Assembly (NCBI RefSeq): GCF_005925345.1
Contig: NZ_SSHJ01000001.1
Coordinates: forward strand, 633,817-697,816
From: Pedobacter ureilyticus
GTDB lineage: Bacteria > Bacteroidota > Bacteroidia > Sphingobacteriales > Sphingobacteriaceae
Length of the DNA: 64,000 nt
Direction: 5' to 3'
Shown piece by piece: positions 35,767 to 44,494 of the stretch. A program made the translations under genes and the position numbers. Numbering within the stretch: the first letter of the stretch is position 1; every line of letters starts with the position of its first letter. The notes beneath the pieces were generated by a model. That model saw only the letters and a program-made list of their open reading frames with translations. It made no database searches and had not been told where the DNA came from.

Positions 35767-36930
35767 ATGAAGAAGATACCTATTAGCAAATTGTTGTTTT
35801 ATCTCTTAATTGGCGCACCCATTTGGATGTTTCTTACTTGGCTAATTTGGCCTAAAAAAAAGTTAACCATTGCCATTGTAGATAAAACGGTATTGTTTAC
35901 CAGCGGACAAGAACATGCTTCGCTAAATTGGATTTTAAGAAATAACAAGTACAGTAAAACCTCTACAGATTTATATCAACTAAAGAAAGACTATTTTGGT
36001 TTTTTTCCCAATAAAAACAGAAAATTTGATTTAAAAGGGTTAGAAAGGTTTTCTGAAAAAGGCATAGAAAAGTTGAGTAAAGACGCAGAAATGGCCTACT
36101 TTACCGATACGTACGGCGTATACTCGAAGGAATGGTACTTGGAAAAAAACATTATAGAAAGGCAGAGGCTGTTGTATGGTGGCCTATCTGCCCAAGATAT
36201 GCTTTTCCTCAAAAAAATGAAGGAGAAGAAGAAACTTGTTATCACCGAATTTAACACCTTTGCAACCCCTACTCCCGAAAATGTAGCGAAAGATTTTGAG
36301 CAAACTTTTAAGATAAAGTGGACAGGCTGGGTTGGCAAATACTTCGACTCTTTTGACACCACACAAAACAGAGAAATACCCAGATGGCTAATTGATAATT
36401 ATAAATCACAAAACAATAACCAATGGCCATTTAAAAAATCGGGGATTGCATTTGTGAGCAAAGAAGATAAGATTGTGATACTAGAGTACGTAACGCATTT
36501 GGTTTCTGAAATTCCGTTAATTGTAACCGCCAAAAAAGAGCGCCAAACCTACCGTATCCCTAAACGTATCAAGTATCCATTTTGGTTTGATGTGGTGCAA
36601 ACTTCTAGGGCCAATAAAATAGTATCGTTTTACGACATAAAGACCAACAAAGAAGGGCTAGAAATACTAGCGAAAAATCACATTCCACCTCAATTTCCTG
36701 CAATTATTGCTCACTACGAAAAGGATTATAAGTTTTTCTATTTTTGTGGAGATTATGCCGACAATCCCATTTCACAGGGAGGTTCTTACTTTAAAGGCAT
36801 CAGTTATTTTAGAAAGCTTTTCTACAATGACGATGTTGCTGCCGAGAGAATCAGTTTTTTCTGGGAATTTTATAAACCTATGATTGAAACCATCTTAGAA
36901 AGGTACCGAGAAGATTTAAAGTCGAATTAA
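35767..36930 (+). CDS. Unknown membrane-anchored protein in exopolysaccharide-like locus
   Basis: A protein of about 387 residues that I do not recognise. One N-terminal helix (about 10-28, LLFYLLIGAPIWMFLTWLIW) followed by a positive cluster suggests a signal anchor with a large soluble domain. Notable segments are AIVDKTVLFTSGQEHASLNW, DAEMAYFTDTYGVYSKEWY, LVITEFNTFATPTPENVA, WTGWVGKYFDSFD and FPAIIAHYEKDYKFFYFCGDYADNP. The alternating strand/helix pattern and clustered Asp, Glu and aromatic residues suggest a sugar-active or amidotransferase-like fold, but I cannot name one. A GTG at 35764 abuts the upstream stop; the ATG at 35767 is preferred. It is probably co-transcribed and translationally coupled with the YaiO-type gene. 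Confidence 0.75.
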   Translation: MKKIPISKLLFYLLIGAPIWMFLTWLIWPKKKLTIAIVDKTVLFTSGQEHASLNWILRNNKYSKTSTDLYQLKKDYFGFFPNKNRKFDLKGLERFSEKGIEKLSKDAEMAYFTDTYGVYSKEWYLEKNIIERQRLLYGGLSAQDMLFLKKMKEKKKLVITEFNTFATPTPENVAKDFEQTFKIKWTGWVGKYFDSFDTTQNREIPRWLIDNYKSQNNNQWPFKKSGIAFVSKEDKIVILEYVTHLVSEIPLIVTAKKERQTYRIPKRIKYPFWFDVVQTSRANKIVSFYDIKTNKEGLEILAKNHIPPQFPAIIAHYEKDYKFFYFCGDYADNPISQGGSYFKGISYFRKLFYNDDVAAERISFFWEFYKPMIETILERYREDLKSN

Positions 36931-37166
36931 TGAGAGTTTTGGGCTTAACCTAGTCTAGCTGACCTTAAAATGAAAATACGATAACTATTGGATTTATTTT
37001 ACTGCGTAGTTTTCCTCATTGCTACAGGTATGGCCCGGCTTGTAGGTGTTTTTTTTAAACTTATTTTCAATATACGCCTTTAACTACTTAATAAACAATC
37101 AAAAACATACAAAACTCAGGTTAATTTGGTGCGTAAGAAAAACCTCAAATGGGCATCAAAATACAA
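36931..37166. other. Convergent intergenic region with relic repeat
   Basis: 236 bp between convergent genes. GATTTATTTTACTGCGTAGT...TGCTACAGG (36990-37027) resembles 50748-50786, so it may be a decayed dispersed repeat. No gene seen. Confidence 0.4.
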
Positions 37167-37877
37167 TTAATCAATATAGTTTTCTTTGTAAATGTCCACC
37201 TCCGGCTCTTCCTCAAAATAAAAGGCACACGTTTTTTCTAGTAGATAGGCAGATTTAGAAACTTTAACTCGAAATAAAACACTTTTCTCCTCTTCTGGAA
37301 GTGAAGAAACACCAAAAAACAGCATCAATAACCCAACCGTAACTATTACAAATGCTGATATTGTTTCTATAAAAACAAGCTTACGTGCTGTTTCAAGTAA
37401 AAACCAAAGCAACACCAAAACCAAAATTACACCTCCAAACCAATAGTAATTTGGCGAAAACCATTTTGTTAGCTCAATATGTTGACCTAAAGGTAGGGTT
37501 TCGCCTAGTAACATTTTAGTTTCGAAAAAATACTTAGCCAGTAGCAACTCCACCAAAAGGTAAAGCGCAAATAAAATATAGTTCATAATTTTAAGCGCTA
37601 AGCCTCTCATATTTGAAAAAAAAATTACAACATAAGGAATAAACAAAATTGGTAAAGATTTTAAGAAATAAATAAAACTAGACAACATACCATCGGCCAT
37701 TAACGAGATTGAATTGCCGTGCACCTGCTTTGAAAAATAATAGAAGCCTATTTCTGCAATTCGGATAAGCAGCAACATTAATAACAATATAATGGCCTGC
37801 TTTACGAACAAAATTACGCAGGTTTTAAACTTAGCTAAAATGGGATATTCTGGTGCTTCAAATAAAGTATTTTCCAT
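37167..37877 (-). CDS. Four-helix membrane protein, LTA-synthase-like N-terminal region
   Basis: A 236-residue protein with hydrophobic helices near residues 20-48, 70-88, 95-118, 145-162 and 170-190, then a polar tail of about 45 residues (LPEEEKSVLFRVKVSKSAYLLEK). The order of helices and the tail look like the N-terminal membrane part of LtaS/sulfatase-like enzymes, but the catalytic phosphatase domain is missing, so it may be a stand-alone relic or an accessory subunit. It is the last gene of the response regulator-HEAT-GT2 operon and its ATG shares a base with the GT2 stop (TAATG). The function is unknown; support of the polysaccharide synthase in the membrane is an inference. Confidence 0.7.
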   Translation of the reverse strand: MENTLFEAPEYPILAKFKTCVILFVKQAIILLLMLLLIRIAEIGFYYFSKQVHGNSISLMADGMLSSFIYFLKSLPILFIPYVVIFFSNMRGLALKIMNYILFALYLLVELLLAKYFFETKMLLGETLPLGQHIELTKWFSPNYYWFGGVILVLVLLWFLLETARKLVFIETISAFVIVTVGLLMLFFGVSSLPEEEKSVLFRVKVSKSAYLLEKTCAFYFEEEPEVDIYKENYID

Positions 37878-39328
37878 TAAGTTGTTGTATTTGCTGTGCT
37901 GTTTAAGGCTTCTGCATTTTTAAATCCTTTGCGTGTCATTGTGCCCCAATTGTTTTTACCTCTAAATTTATGAACATTGCCCTGGATTGCCCAAATTACC
38001 GTAAGCGGATGATATAAAATTGGCTCTAAAAAGGCTGCTAATAAAAGTTTTGCTAAATCCTTACCTTTGGTATATTGCTGGTATGACATTTCTTCGAAAA
38101 AAATGGCCACCGTGCTTAGCATTACAGAAAAACAATAGACCATGGAAAGTAATATCAACGAAAATTCCCAATTGATATTCCCCATGAGTGCCAGCAAAAT
38201 AAAAACACACACGCCAAAAGCCTCTACAATGGGCGCCAACCACTCAAAAAAGAGCCAATAAGGGTAGCTTAACATTCCCAAAATACCATATCTAGGGTTA
38301 AAAAAGAGGTCTTTATGTGTCCATAGGGTTTCTATAGTACCTCTAGTCCATCTGTTGCGCTGCCTACCTAAAATCTGCAAATCTGCAGGGGCTTCGGTCC
38401 AGCACAAGGGGTCTGGAATGTAAACTACCTTAAACCGCCTATCCTGCTCGTACATGTACCTTCTCATCCTTACCACCAGTTCCATATCTTCGCCCACGGT
38501 GGTATGGTCATAGCCTCCAACTTTAATTACGATGTTCTTATCAAACAAGCCCATTGCACCAGAAATAATCAGTAAGCCGTTAAGCCGGCTCCATGCCATA
38601 CGGCCCATTAAAAAGGCCCTAATATACTCTAAAACCTGAAAACGAGGCCATAAATTACGAGGCATATTTACTTCTACCAGCTTGCCATCTTCTACCTTAC
38701 AAGAATTGGCTATACGCACCACCCCACCAGTTGCGATTACTTGATACTTTTCTTCTAGGTAAGGCTTTGCCAGCTTCAAAATTGCATCTTCTTGTACAAT
38801 ACAATCTACATCTATGCACAATAGCAGGTCTTTCCCCGAAACATTAATACCAGCGTTTAAGGCATCTGATTTACCACCATTAACTTTATCTACGATGGTT
38901 AATTTAGAGAAAGAAGGCAGCTTAGATTTATAAACACCTTTAATTTCGTTACAAGTTATCTGATAATTTACCGCAAAGTCAACCTTTTCTAACTGATAAT
39001 AATCGAACATACGCTGAAAGGTATGATCTGTACTTCCATCGTTAATAATGATAACCTCGTAGTTGCCATAATGTAGAGACAACAGCGATCTAATATTTTC
39101 TATAATGGTGGCTTCTTCGTTATAGGCAGGAGCTAAAATAGATACTGAAGGAGCTAGCGGCGACACCAGAATTTCGCGGTAGTTCACATAGCTATTCTTT
39201 TTCATATAGCTATTCATCTCTATGGCCGAAAGCAGCGTAAAAATAACATACGAACCCATAACCACTACAGCATAATAGAATATTGCGTTGTTGAAAATAG
39301 TTTCGAAATCTGTTAAAAACTCTCTCAT
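37877..39328 (-). CDS. Family 2 glycosyltransferase, polysaccharide synthase type
   Basis: A 483-residue membrane enzyme. One helix (about 15-36) precedes the GT-A domain with VSILAPAYNEE (about 62), the UDP-binding Asp97 in INDGST, the metal-binding D173-V-D175, the general base Asp in VGED (D281) and the processivity motif QRNRW (Q323-W327). Four C-terminal helices (about 352-455) would build the translocation channel. This matches processive synthases such as PgaC, BcsA and HasA. No PilZ domain is present, so c-di-GMP control would have to come from elsewhere. Two bases separate it from the HEAT gene, which together with the response regulator suggests protein-level regulation. Confidence 0.9.
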   Translation of the reverse strand: MREFLTDFETIFNNAIFYYAVVVMGSYVIFTLLSAIEMNSYMKKNSYVNYREILVSPLAPSVSILAPAYNEEATIIENIRSLLSLHYGNYEVIIINDGSTDHTFQRMFDYYQLEKVDFAVNYQITCNEIKGVYKSKLPSFSKLTIVDKVNGGKSDALNAGINVSGKDLLLCIDVDCIVQEDAILKLAKPYLEEKYQVIATGGVVRIANSCKVEDGKLVEVNMPRNLWPRFQVLEYIRAFLMGRMAWSRLNGLLIISGAMGLFDKNIVIKVGGYDHTTVGEDMELVVRMRRYMYEQDRRFKVVYIPDPLCWTEAPADLQILGRQRNRWTRGTIETLWTHKDLFFNPRYGILGMLSYPYWLFFEWLAPIVEAFGVCVFILLALMGNINWEFSLILLSMVYCFSVMLSTVAIFFEEMSYQQYTKGKDLAKLLLAAFLEPILYHPLTVIWAIQGNVHKFRGKNNWGTMTRKGFKNAEALNSTANTTT

Positions 39329-39330
39329 TT

Positions 39331-40473
39331 CTATCTAATACGATCGTCTAGCACGTGCTTAATCAATGCTTGGTTTTCTTGTCCTGTTTGTAGGTAAATT
39401 GTTCTTAATTTTTCTTCGCCATGGTCTGGATCTATTTTTATAGCATATAGGGCTTCTTTTTTAATCTTTACATCAGCAGAATAAATTCTGGAAGAAAGGA
39501 ACTCCGAATAGTTTCCAGAAGCAATTTTACCTAAGGCGTTTAAAATTTCCAATTTAATTTCTTCAGAATGATTGAAGTAGATTTCGAACATGAAACTCTC
39601 TGCATCTTCTAGCTCTAATTTCCCTATAATTTCTACAGCTTTTCTTACAATTTTAGGGTTTTGATGTTTAAGCAACTTAATTACTTCTTGTGCAGCATCA
39701 AACTGCATAAAATGATCTACCAGTTTTAGGCATAGCATTACCACCGTATCATTAGAAGAATAAAGCCATTTTGAAAAAGACGGAATAGTGAGTTTCTTAT
39801 GTTTGGTAATAATTTCGAACAACACCACTTGGTGCCAATCTAAAATTCGTTCTTGTGCCCTATCCAAAAAATGGAATGGGTCTGATTGAGAGAGCTTAAT
39901 GTACGCCGCCTGAGCCTCCATACGTAATAGCGCATTTTCATCATCCGTATACTCTACGATTAGATGAGCCATCTCCATCAAATCCATTTCATTGGCTTCT
40001 CTTATGCCTTCAATTTTAGTTTCCCAATTTCTATTTTTGATTTTTCTTTTAGCCTTTTTATCAAGGCTAAGCTTTCGATACATTAACGATAGAACTTCCG
40101 CAGTTTTACCGGTAAAATTTTTATGGTAGGTTAGAATTTTCTCAACCAATATACTGTTAACCACCTTACTACGCAATGGTATTTTCTTTAGTTTAGGATA
40201 AAAATGCGCAACAACTTCGTGAGGATGATCAGTCTCATCAAAAACAATCATATTAGCCAGTAACACGCTAATATAATCGTCCCAATACTTCATACGCTTA
40301 CTTCTTACAGACCTAACCGCTCTTCTAACCATCATATAGAGGTATAGCTCTATGGCAGTAATGACACAGAAAAGAATAATCAACAGCGACACCCTAATGT
40401 TAGTAGGAAAATAGGGCAATCGGTCTGTATAAATCTGACCTATATAATTAAATAAAGTATTGAAAATGCTCAT
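39331..40473 (-). CDS. Membrane-anchored HEAT-repeat protein
   Basis: A 380-residue protein with one helix (about 27-49, VSLLIILFCVITAIELYLYMM) then a basic segment, which places the rest in the cytoplasm. Residues about 150-380 are helical HEAT-type repeats (EMAHLIVEYTDDENALLRMEA, NPKIVRKAVEIIGKLELEDA, EEIKLEILNALGKIA, DVKIKKEALYAIK). HEAT solenoids are protein-binding scaffolds. Placed between a lone receiver domain and a GT2 synthase, it may link the phosphorylation signal to the synthase (inference). No enzyme motif is seen. Confidence 0.85.
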   Translation of the reverse strand: MSIFNTLFNYIGQIYTDRLPYFPTNIRVSLLIILFCVITAIELYLYMMVRRAVRSVRSKRMKYWDDYISVLLANMIVFDETDHPHEVVAHFYPKLKKIPLRSKVVNSILVEKILTYHKNFTGKTAEVLSLMYRKLSLDKKAKRKIKNRNWETKIEGIREANEMDLMEMAHLIVEYTDDENALLRMEAQAAYIKLSQSDPFHFLDRAQERILDWHQVVLFEIITKHKKLTIPSFSKWLYSSNDTVVMLCLKLVDHFMQFDAAQEVIKLLKHQNPKIVRKAVEIIGKLELEDAESFMFEIYFNHSEEIKLEILNALGKIASGNYSEFLSSRIYSADVKIKKEALYAIKIDPDHGEEKLRTIYLQTGQENQALIKHVLDDRIR

Positions 40474-40487
40474 GTTTTAGCATTAAC

Positions 40488-40865
40488 TCAATGAAAAACA
40501 TTCTGCTTAATGTAACGCTTAATTCTTACCGATAGCTCGTTTAAATTAAATGGCTTATAGATAAAATCATCGGCACCTAAACTAAACCCCTCTAAAACAA
40601 CGTGTTCTAAACCTACAGCAGAAATCAACAAAACGGGTGTATGTTTTTTAATCGCATCGTTTTTGATATAGCTAAGAATTTCCATACCTCCTACAAAAGG
40701 CATCATAATATCGGTAAGAACTAGATCGTAAGTATTTGACTTTACTTTTTCCATGGCCTGCCTGCCGTCAGAAGCTACTTCAACCTCATAACCTTCCTTT
40801 TTCAACTTAAATTCTAGCGCTTTAAGCATTAATACTTCGTCTTCAGCTATCAATATTTTCGACAT
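40488..40865 (-). CDS. Single-domain response regulator (CheY-like)
   Basis: A 125-residue receiver domain only. The acidic pocket (E8, D9), phosphoacceptor D52 in LTDIMMP, the switch Ser82 in LLISA and K104 in YKPFN are all present. There is no output domain, so it should act by binding a partner, most likely the adjacent HEAT protein 14 bp downstream. No histidine kinase gene is in the window. Confidence 0.93.
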   Translation of the reverse strand: MSKILIAEDEVLMLKALEFKLKKEGYEVEVASDGRQAMEKVKSNTYDLVLTDIMMPFVGGMEILSYIKNDAIKKHTPVLLISAVGLEHVVLEGFSLGADDFIYKPFNLNELSVRIKRYIKQNVFH

Positions 40866-41276
40866 ATCTATCCTTTCTACTCAATATCTTCGCAATAACC
40901 TTACCACTTAAACGAATACTCCAAATACATCTTAATGATAAGAAAAACCTGCTAATGATTCTTTAATTATCAAGACGCTAAATTTTCACAAAAAATGATA
41001 AATATGGAGACTAGGCAAAGCTATCAGCTTTGGATAAAGTTAGGTAGAAAGTATAAAAAACCGCCTTAAATGGTAGTTTTAAAACCTTAAGCTGACAATT
41101 AGCTGTAGTTACAGAAAATATTTCGAGAAGTACTTTTCTTTTTAGATTCCGTTAAAACTTACTTTAACAAGACAAAAATTACCTTACTGGCAAACAAGTG
41201 ATGTTTAACAACTAACCCAACTAAGGCAAACATTTTACGATTAGCGTATTTTTTTCTACAAAGTGTAGAAACTTTT
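40866..41276. other. Upstream region of the response regulator operon
   Basis: 411 bp without a supported gene. It contains the promoter of the response regulator-HEAT-GT2 operon and the 3' flank of the Asp-box gene. An 8-bp hairpin (41253-41271) is the only clear structure. Confidence 0.4.
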
Positions 41277-41278
41277 TT
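41253..41278. terminator. Short hairpin, possible terminator
   Basis: TTTCTACA-AAG-TGTAGAAA with T runs on one side and A-rich sequence on the other, directly after the stop codon of the Asp-box protein gene. AT-rich and short, so weak. Confidence 0.4.
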
Positions 41279-42299
41279 ATGGCGAGATATTTGCCTTATA
41301 GATTTGTCCTTTGCCTCCAACAAGTATTGCTCCCCTACCGAGGGCTTTTACCGCATTAAAACTTAATGCAGAGATATTTCTCCAGGTTTTACCACCATCT
41401 GTAGAGACATCTGTACCAGATGTACCGGTAGCCATGCAAATTCTTTTAGTGATATAAGTAACCCCAGACCGATAACCCGAAACGGGAACGCTTGGTTTAA
41501 ACCAGCTTTTACCGCCATTTTTGGTATACAACACATTGTTGCTATTATCTTTATCCTTTAGGTAATTACCTCCCACGGCAATTCCGTTATTTGCGTCGAA
41601 AAAATCTATAGAGAACGTTCCTGTACTGGCCTCTCCCTGTATTATTGGACATGCATAAACCCGCCAAGTATTACCATAATCATTAGATTGATAAATGTTT
41701 GACACTACACCACCCGTTGCCACCCAAACTTTACCTTTACCGAAAGTTTTAATAGTAGTGCCGCTTGCAGCAAAACCAGCCTCGCCGGTTTGCATTGGCA
41801 AGGTTAGCAAGTGCGATATATTTTGCCAAGTAGCCCCTCCGTCAGCGGTGCGTAGAAGCTGCATTTTACCATTAATTGGATCGCCGAAAATTATTCCGTT
41901 TTGTGGATCCCAAAAATCCATTCCATCTAAAAAGATAGCGGTATCTGTATTTTTATAATTTTCTTGCCAAGTTTTACCACCATCTAAAGTAGTTAACACA
42001 TACGCCGGTGAGCCAGCGTTTACAACAATTGCTTTCTCTGCATCGAAAGCCTGTATGTCTCTAAAATCTAGTGCTTCGTAACCTTTGGGCTGTAACCACT
42101 CCCAAGTTTTACCCCCATTTAAAGATTTACCTACGCAACCCTTACTTCCGCTTACCCAAATTACATTTTCGTTAACCACCGCCAACCCACGCATACTGGT
42201 TTTGGCACCGGTAACTAAGGGGACTAATTCTAAAGTTTGTGCAACACAAAAAAATGGAGGAAATATTAAAAAAACAGCAATTTTAACAACAAATCTCAT
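41277..42299 (-). CDS. Secreted Asp-box (BNR/YCF48-like) beta-propeller protein
   Basis: A 340-residue protein with a signal peptide (about 1-20, CVAQ) and six Asp-box repeats of the form S/T-x-D/N-x-G-x-T/S-W: SLNGGKTW, TLDGGKTW, TADGGATW, SNDYGNTW, TKNGGKSW and STDGGKTW. This defines a six- or seven-bladed propeller like YCF48-family and sialidase-fold proteins. The sialidase arginine triad is not evident, so it is more likely a structural or binding propeller; such proteins are often misnamed oxidoreductases. Its ATG shares a base with the stop of the DUF2147 gene, so the two are coupled. Confidence 0.85.
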   Translation of the reverse strand: MRFVVKIAVFLIFPPFFCVAQTLELVPLVTGAKTSMRGLAVVNENVIWVSGSKGCVGKSLNGGKTWEWLQPKGYEALDFRDIQAFDAEKAIVVNAGSPAYVLTTLDGGKTWQENYKNTDTAIFLDGMDFWDPQNGIIFGDPINGKMQLLRTADGGATWQNISHLLTLPMQTGEAGFAASGTTIKTFGKGKVWVATGGVVSNIYQSNDYGNTWRVYACPIIQGEASTGTFSIDFFDANNGIAVGGNYLKDKDNSNNVLYTKNGGKSWFKPSVPVSGYRSGVTYITKRICMATGTSGTDVSTDGGKTWRNISALSFNAVKALGRGAILVGGKGQIYKANISP

Positions 42300-42733
42300 T
42301 ATTTAACCCGCTTAAACACTTCGGTTCTACCAATTAAAGACACTCCAATAAAGCCTCTAACATGTAACAGGTTATGGTCTTTTAATGTTAGTTTACAACT
42401 GTAAGTCTTGCCAGATTTGGGATCATAGATGGTACCGTCTATCCACTTACCATCGTCGAAAATAAAGTTCTTAAGAATTTCCAATCCTAAAACTGGTTTA
42501 TTTCTTAGGCTCTCCGTAGGATTTTTTTCGTCAGTTTTAGGTTTACCTTTTTCATCATTTGGTTCTTTTATCCAAGCTAGTTTACCAAAAAACTTATCGC
42601 CACGTCTATATATTTCTATTTGTCCTTCGCCTGTGGGGTTAAGCCATTTACCCAAAATGTCGTCTTTTTTCTGCGCAAATACTTGGCAAGAAAATATAAA
42701 TAGCACTACAAATAATGAGGTTTTCCTTAACAT
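42299..42733 (-). CDS. DUF2147 family secreted protein
   Basis: A 144-residue protein with a signal peptide (about 1-20, VFAQ). ILGKWLNPTGEGQIEIYRRGDKFFGKLAWI (about 26-55), VLGLEILKNF, GTIYDPKSGKTYSCKLTL and LHVRGFIGVSLIGRTEVFKR are the conserved DUF2147 blocks. The family forms a small periplasmic beta-barrel-like fold of unknown role; some members accompany envelope or stress genes. Co-transcribed with the Asp-box propeller gene downstream. Confidence 0.9.
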   Translation of the reverse strand: MLRKTSLFVVLFIFSCQVFAQKKDDILGKWLNPTGEGQIEIYRRGDKFFGKLAWIKEPNDEKGKPKTDEKNPTESLRNKPVLGLEILKNFIFDDGKWIDGTIYDPKSGKTYSCKLTLKDHNLLHVRGFIGVSLIGRTEVFKRVK

Positions 42734-42795
42734 AAAATGAGGTTTTAATCTTTATAAAGTTAAGGATTTAAAGAGAGAAAAGTAAAATTACAGCT

Positions 42796-43098
42796 CTAAA
42801 AAATGCTCAGAAAGGCATTTAAACTTTTTCTATGATCAATAGAATTGGAAAAATCAACAACACAATCACTGGAGAAATCGCTGGTTAGCAGCTCTGCACA
42901 GCAGCCATTATGCTCTATGATTTTGCAAACTTCTGCTTCTAAATTATCGAGCGTTTTTTCGGTACTTAAACGAAAGATGCAATCTTTATCTTCCAAATCA
43001 AAACTTACTTCTACATCTATAAAATAGACAAGAATTTCGGTGATAATTTGTTGTGCCAAAAGCGGGCATTTCACATCGGTTTTAAATATCTCTACCAT
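42796..43098 (-). CDS. Small protein with HMA-like pattern, function unknown
   Basis: A 100-residue cytosolic protein. The predicted pattern beta-alpha-beta-beta-alpha-beta (EIFKTDVKCPLLAQQIITEI, VSFDLEDKDCIFRLST, LDNLEAEVCKIIEHNG) resembles heavy-metal-associated ferredoxin-like folds, but the CxxC metal motif is missing; only isolated Cys and a CC pair occur. It lies between the VOC gene and DUF2147 on the same strand. I cannot assign a function. Confidence 0.7.
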   Translation of the reverse strand: MVEIFKTDVKCPLLAQQIITEILVYFIDVEVSFDLEDKDCIFRLSTEKTLDNLEAEVCKIIEHNGCCAELLTSDFSSDCVVDFSNSIDHRKSLNAFLSIF

Positions 43099-43154
43099 AA
43101 TTAAGGCTTATAAAAGAAACATCCAAACTTTGATGCCTAGATGTTTCTTTCCTT

Positions 43155-43565
43155 TTAAGGATTTTGTGGCAACGCACTCATATCCATATAACTAATCTCC
43201 CACATGTGCCCGTCTAAATCTTCGAAACCGTGGCCGTACATAAATCCGTGATCTTGTACTGGCATTAGTGCTTTACCACCGGCTGCTATCGCCAAGCGCA
43301 CATATTGATCTACTTCTTCCCTGCTTTCTGCCGAAATACAAATCAGTACTTCTGTACTTTTTTTAGCATCTGCAATTGGTTTTGGCGTAAATTTCTGAAA
43401 AAATTCTTCCCGCAGTAACATTACCATAATATCATCAGAAACTACCATGCAAGTAGCATCTTGGTTGGTAAACTGCTGATTAAAGGTAAAACCTAAATGC
43501 GTATAAAATTTAATTGCAATACTTAAATCTTTAACTGGAATATTTACAAATATTTGTTTTGCCAT
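43155..43565 (-). CDS. VOC-family (glyoxalase/bleomycin-resistance-like) protein
   Basis: A 136-residue protein with two beta-alpha-beta-beta-beta modules: IFVNIPVKDLSIAIKFYTHL at the N-terminus and HGFEDLDGHMWEISYMD at the C-terminus, the latter holding the conserved Glu of VOC metal sites. The family covers dioxygenases, glyoxalases and antibiotic-binding proteins; the substrate is unknown. Its start adjoins the DoxX stop, and it belongs to a run of small stress-type genes (DoxX, PhnB-like, SRPBCC, DinB) on this strand. Confidence 0.88.
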   Translation of the reverse strand: MAKQIFVNIPVKDLSIAIKFYTHLGFTFNQQFTNQDATCMVVSDDIMVMLLREEFFQKFTPKPIADAKKSTEVLICISAESREEVDQYVRLAIAAGGKALMPVQDHGFMYGHGFEDLDGHMWEISYMDMSALPQNP

Positions 43566-43957
43566 TATTTTAATTTTTGGAGTTGATGATAAGTGAGATA
43601 AGAAACAAGTAGTAAGGCAAACACCACCAAGGGAGAAAAAGACATTGGCACGAAACCGTCGATCGCTAAATGACCAATTACCGCAGAAATGTACTTAATT
43701 CCGCAGCCTACGTATGCCCATTCTTTAATACGTTTGCCAATAAATGGAAGTATTAAAATTAAGCCACCAATAAAATGACCAATACCAATTTCCATGGCTA
43801 ACCATGTCGGAATACCTAATTGCTTGGTTCCTTCTTGTGCTTCGGGGCTGTTCATAAAAAATATACCGGGCAAAATAAATAGTGCTAGTAACCCGGTAAA
43901 AACCCAGTAAGCTACTTTGATAGATTTTTTAGATTGATTACCCTCCATTTTTTCCAT
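43565..43957 (-). CDS. DoxX-like membrane protein
   Basis: A 130-residue protein with four helices (about 12-31, 46-66, 73-95 and 100-122). WLAMEIGIGHFIGGLILILP and WAYVGCGIKYISAVIGHLAID match DoxX/DoxD-like proteins. Its first 20 bases overlap the end of the upstream PhnB-like gene and it shares a base with the VOC gene, so the three are one transcript. DoxX members are linked to redox homeostasis; a specific role is not visible. Confidence 0.85.
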   Translation of the reverse strand: MEKMEGNQSKKSIKVAYWVFTGLLALFILPGIFFMNSPEAQEGTKQLGIPTWLAMEIGIGHFIGGLILILPFIGKRIKEWAYVGCGIKYISAVIGHLAIDGFVPMSFSPLVVFALLLVSYLTYHQLQKLK

Positions 43958-44399
43958 CTTGTGCTTCGTTAAAACTTATCATCCATTGAATTTGATATTG
44001 ATCTACTAACATGCCATAATAATCGCCCCAGAACTGATCTTGCATTGGCATTTGCACTGTACCACCATTGCTTAAGGCGGCAAAAATCCTATCTGCATCT
44101 GCTCGGCTATCTACACTGATACACAGTGAAACATTAGTCCCAGCAGTTGCCTGTGGCATATTTGAGGGTACATCTGTTCCCATTAACATGGTGCTACCTA
44201 CCTGGAGTGCAATGTGCGCTATGCCATTGCCTTCATTTTCCGGAATGCCTTCACCTGCACAACCTTCGCCATCTGTAGCATCTTTTGGCATTTCGTTAAA
44301 GCGCATCACAAAAGGAAAATCGCCACCAAAAATAGATTTGTAGAAATTGAAAACCTCTTCGGTATTACCGTTAAAGTTTAGATAAGGATTAATTACCAT
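43938..44399 (-). CDS. PhnB-like VOC-family protein
   Basis: A 153-residue protein matching the PhnB/3-demethylubiquinone methyltransferase-like VOC group: INPYLNFNGNTEEVFNFYKS at the start, GNGIAHIALQVGSTMLMGTD in the middle, LCISVDSRADADRIFAALSN and MPMQDQFWGDYYGMLVDQYQ near the end. These small dimeric proteins often lie in clusters like this one; the ligand is unknown. It overlaps DoxX by 20 bp. Confidence 0.88.
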   Translation of the reverse strand: MVINPYLNFNGNTEEVFNFYKSIFGGDFPFVMRFNEMPKDATDGEGCAGEGIPENEGNGIAHIALQVGSTMLMGTDVPSNMPQATAGTNVSLCISVDSRADADRIFAALSNGGTVQMPMQDQFWGDYYGMLVDQYQIQWMISFNEAQDGKNGG

Positions 44400-44494
44400 A
44401 GTTTTATTATTTTGATTTGATAAATGATTTAAGACAAATTTAGCAGTTGGTCTACCTTTTTAAGATTGCCGAATACGTCAACTTTAGGGTGTTT

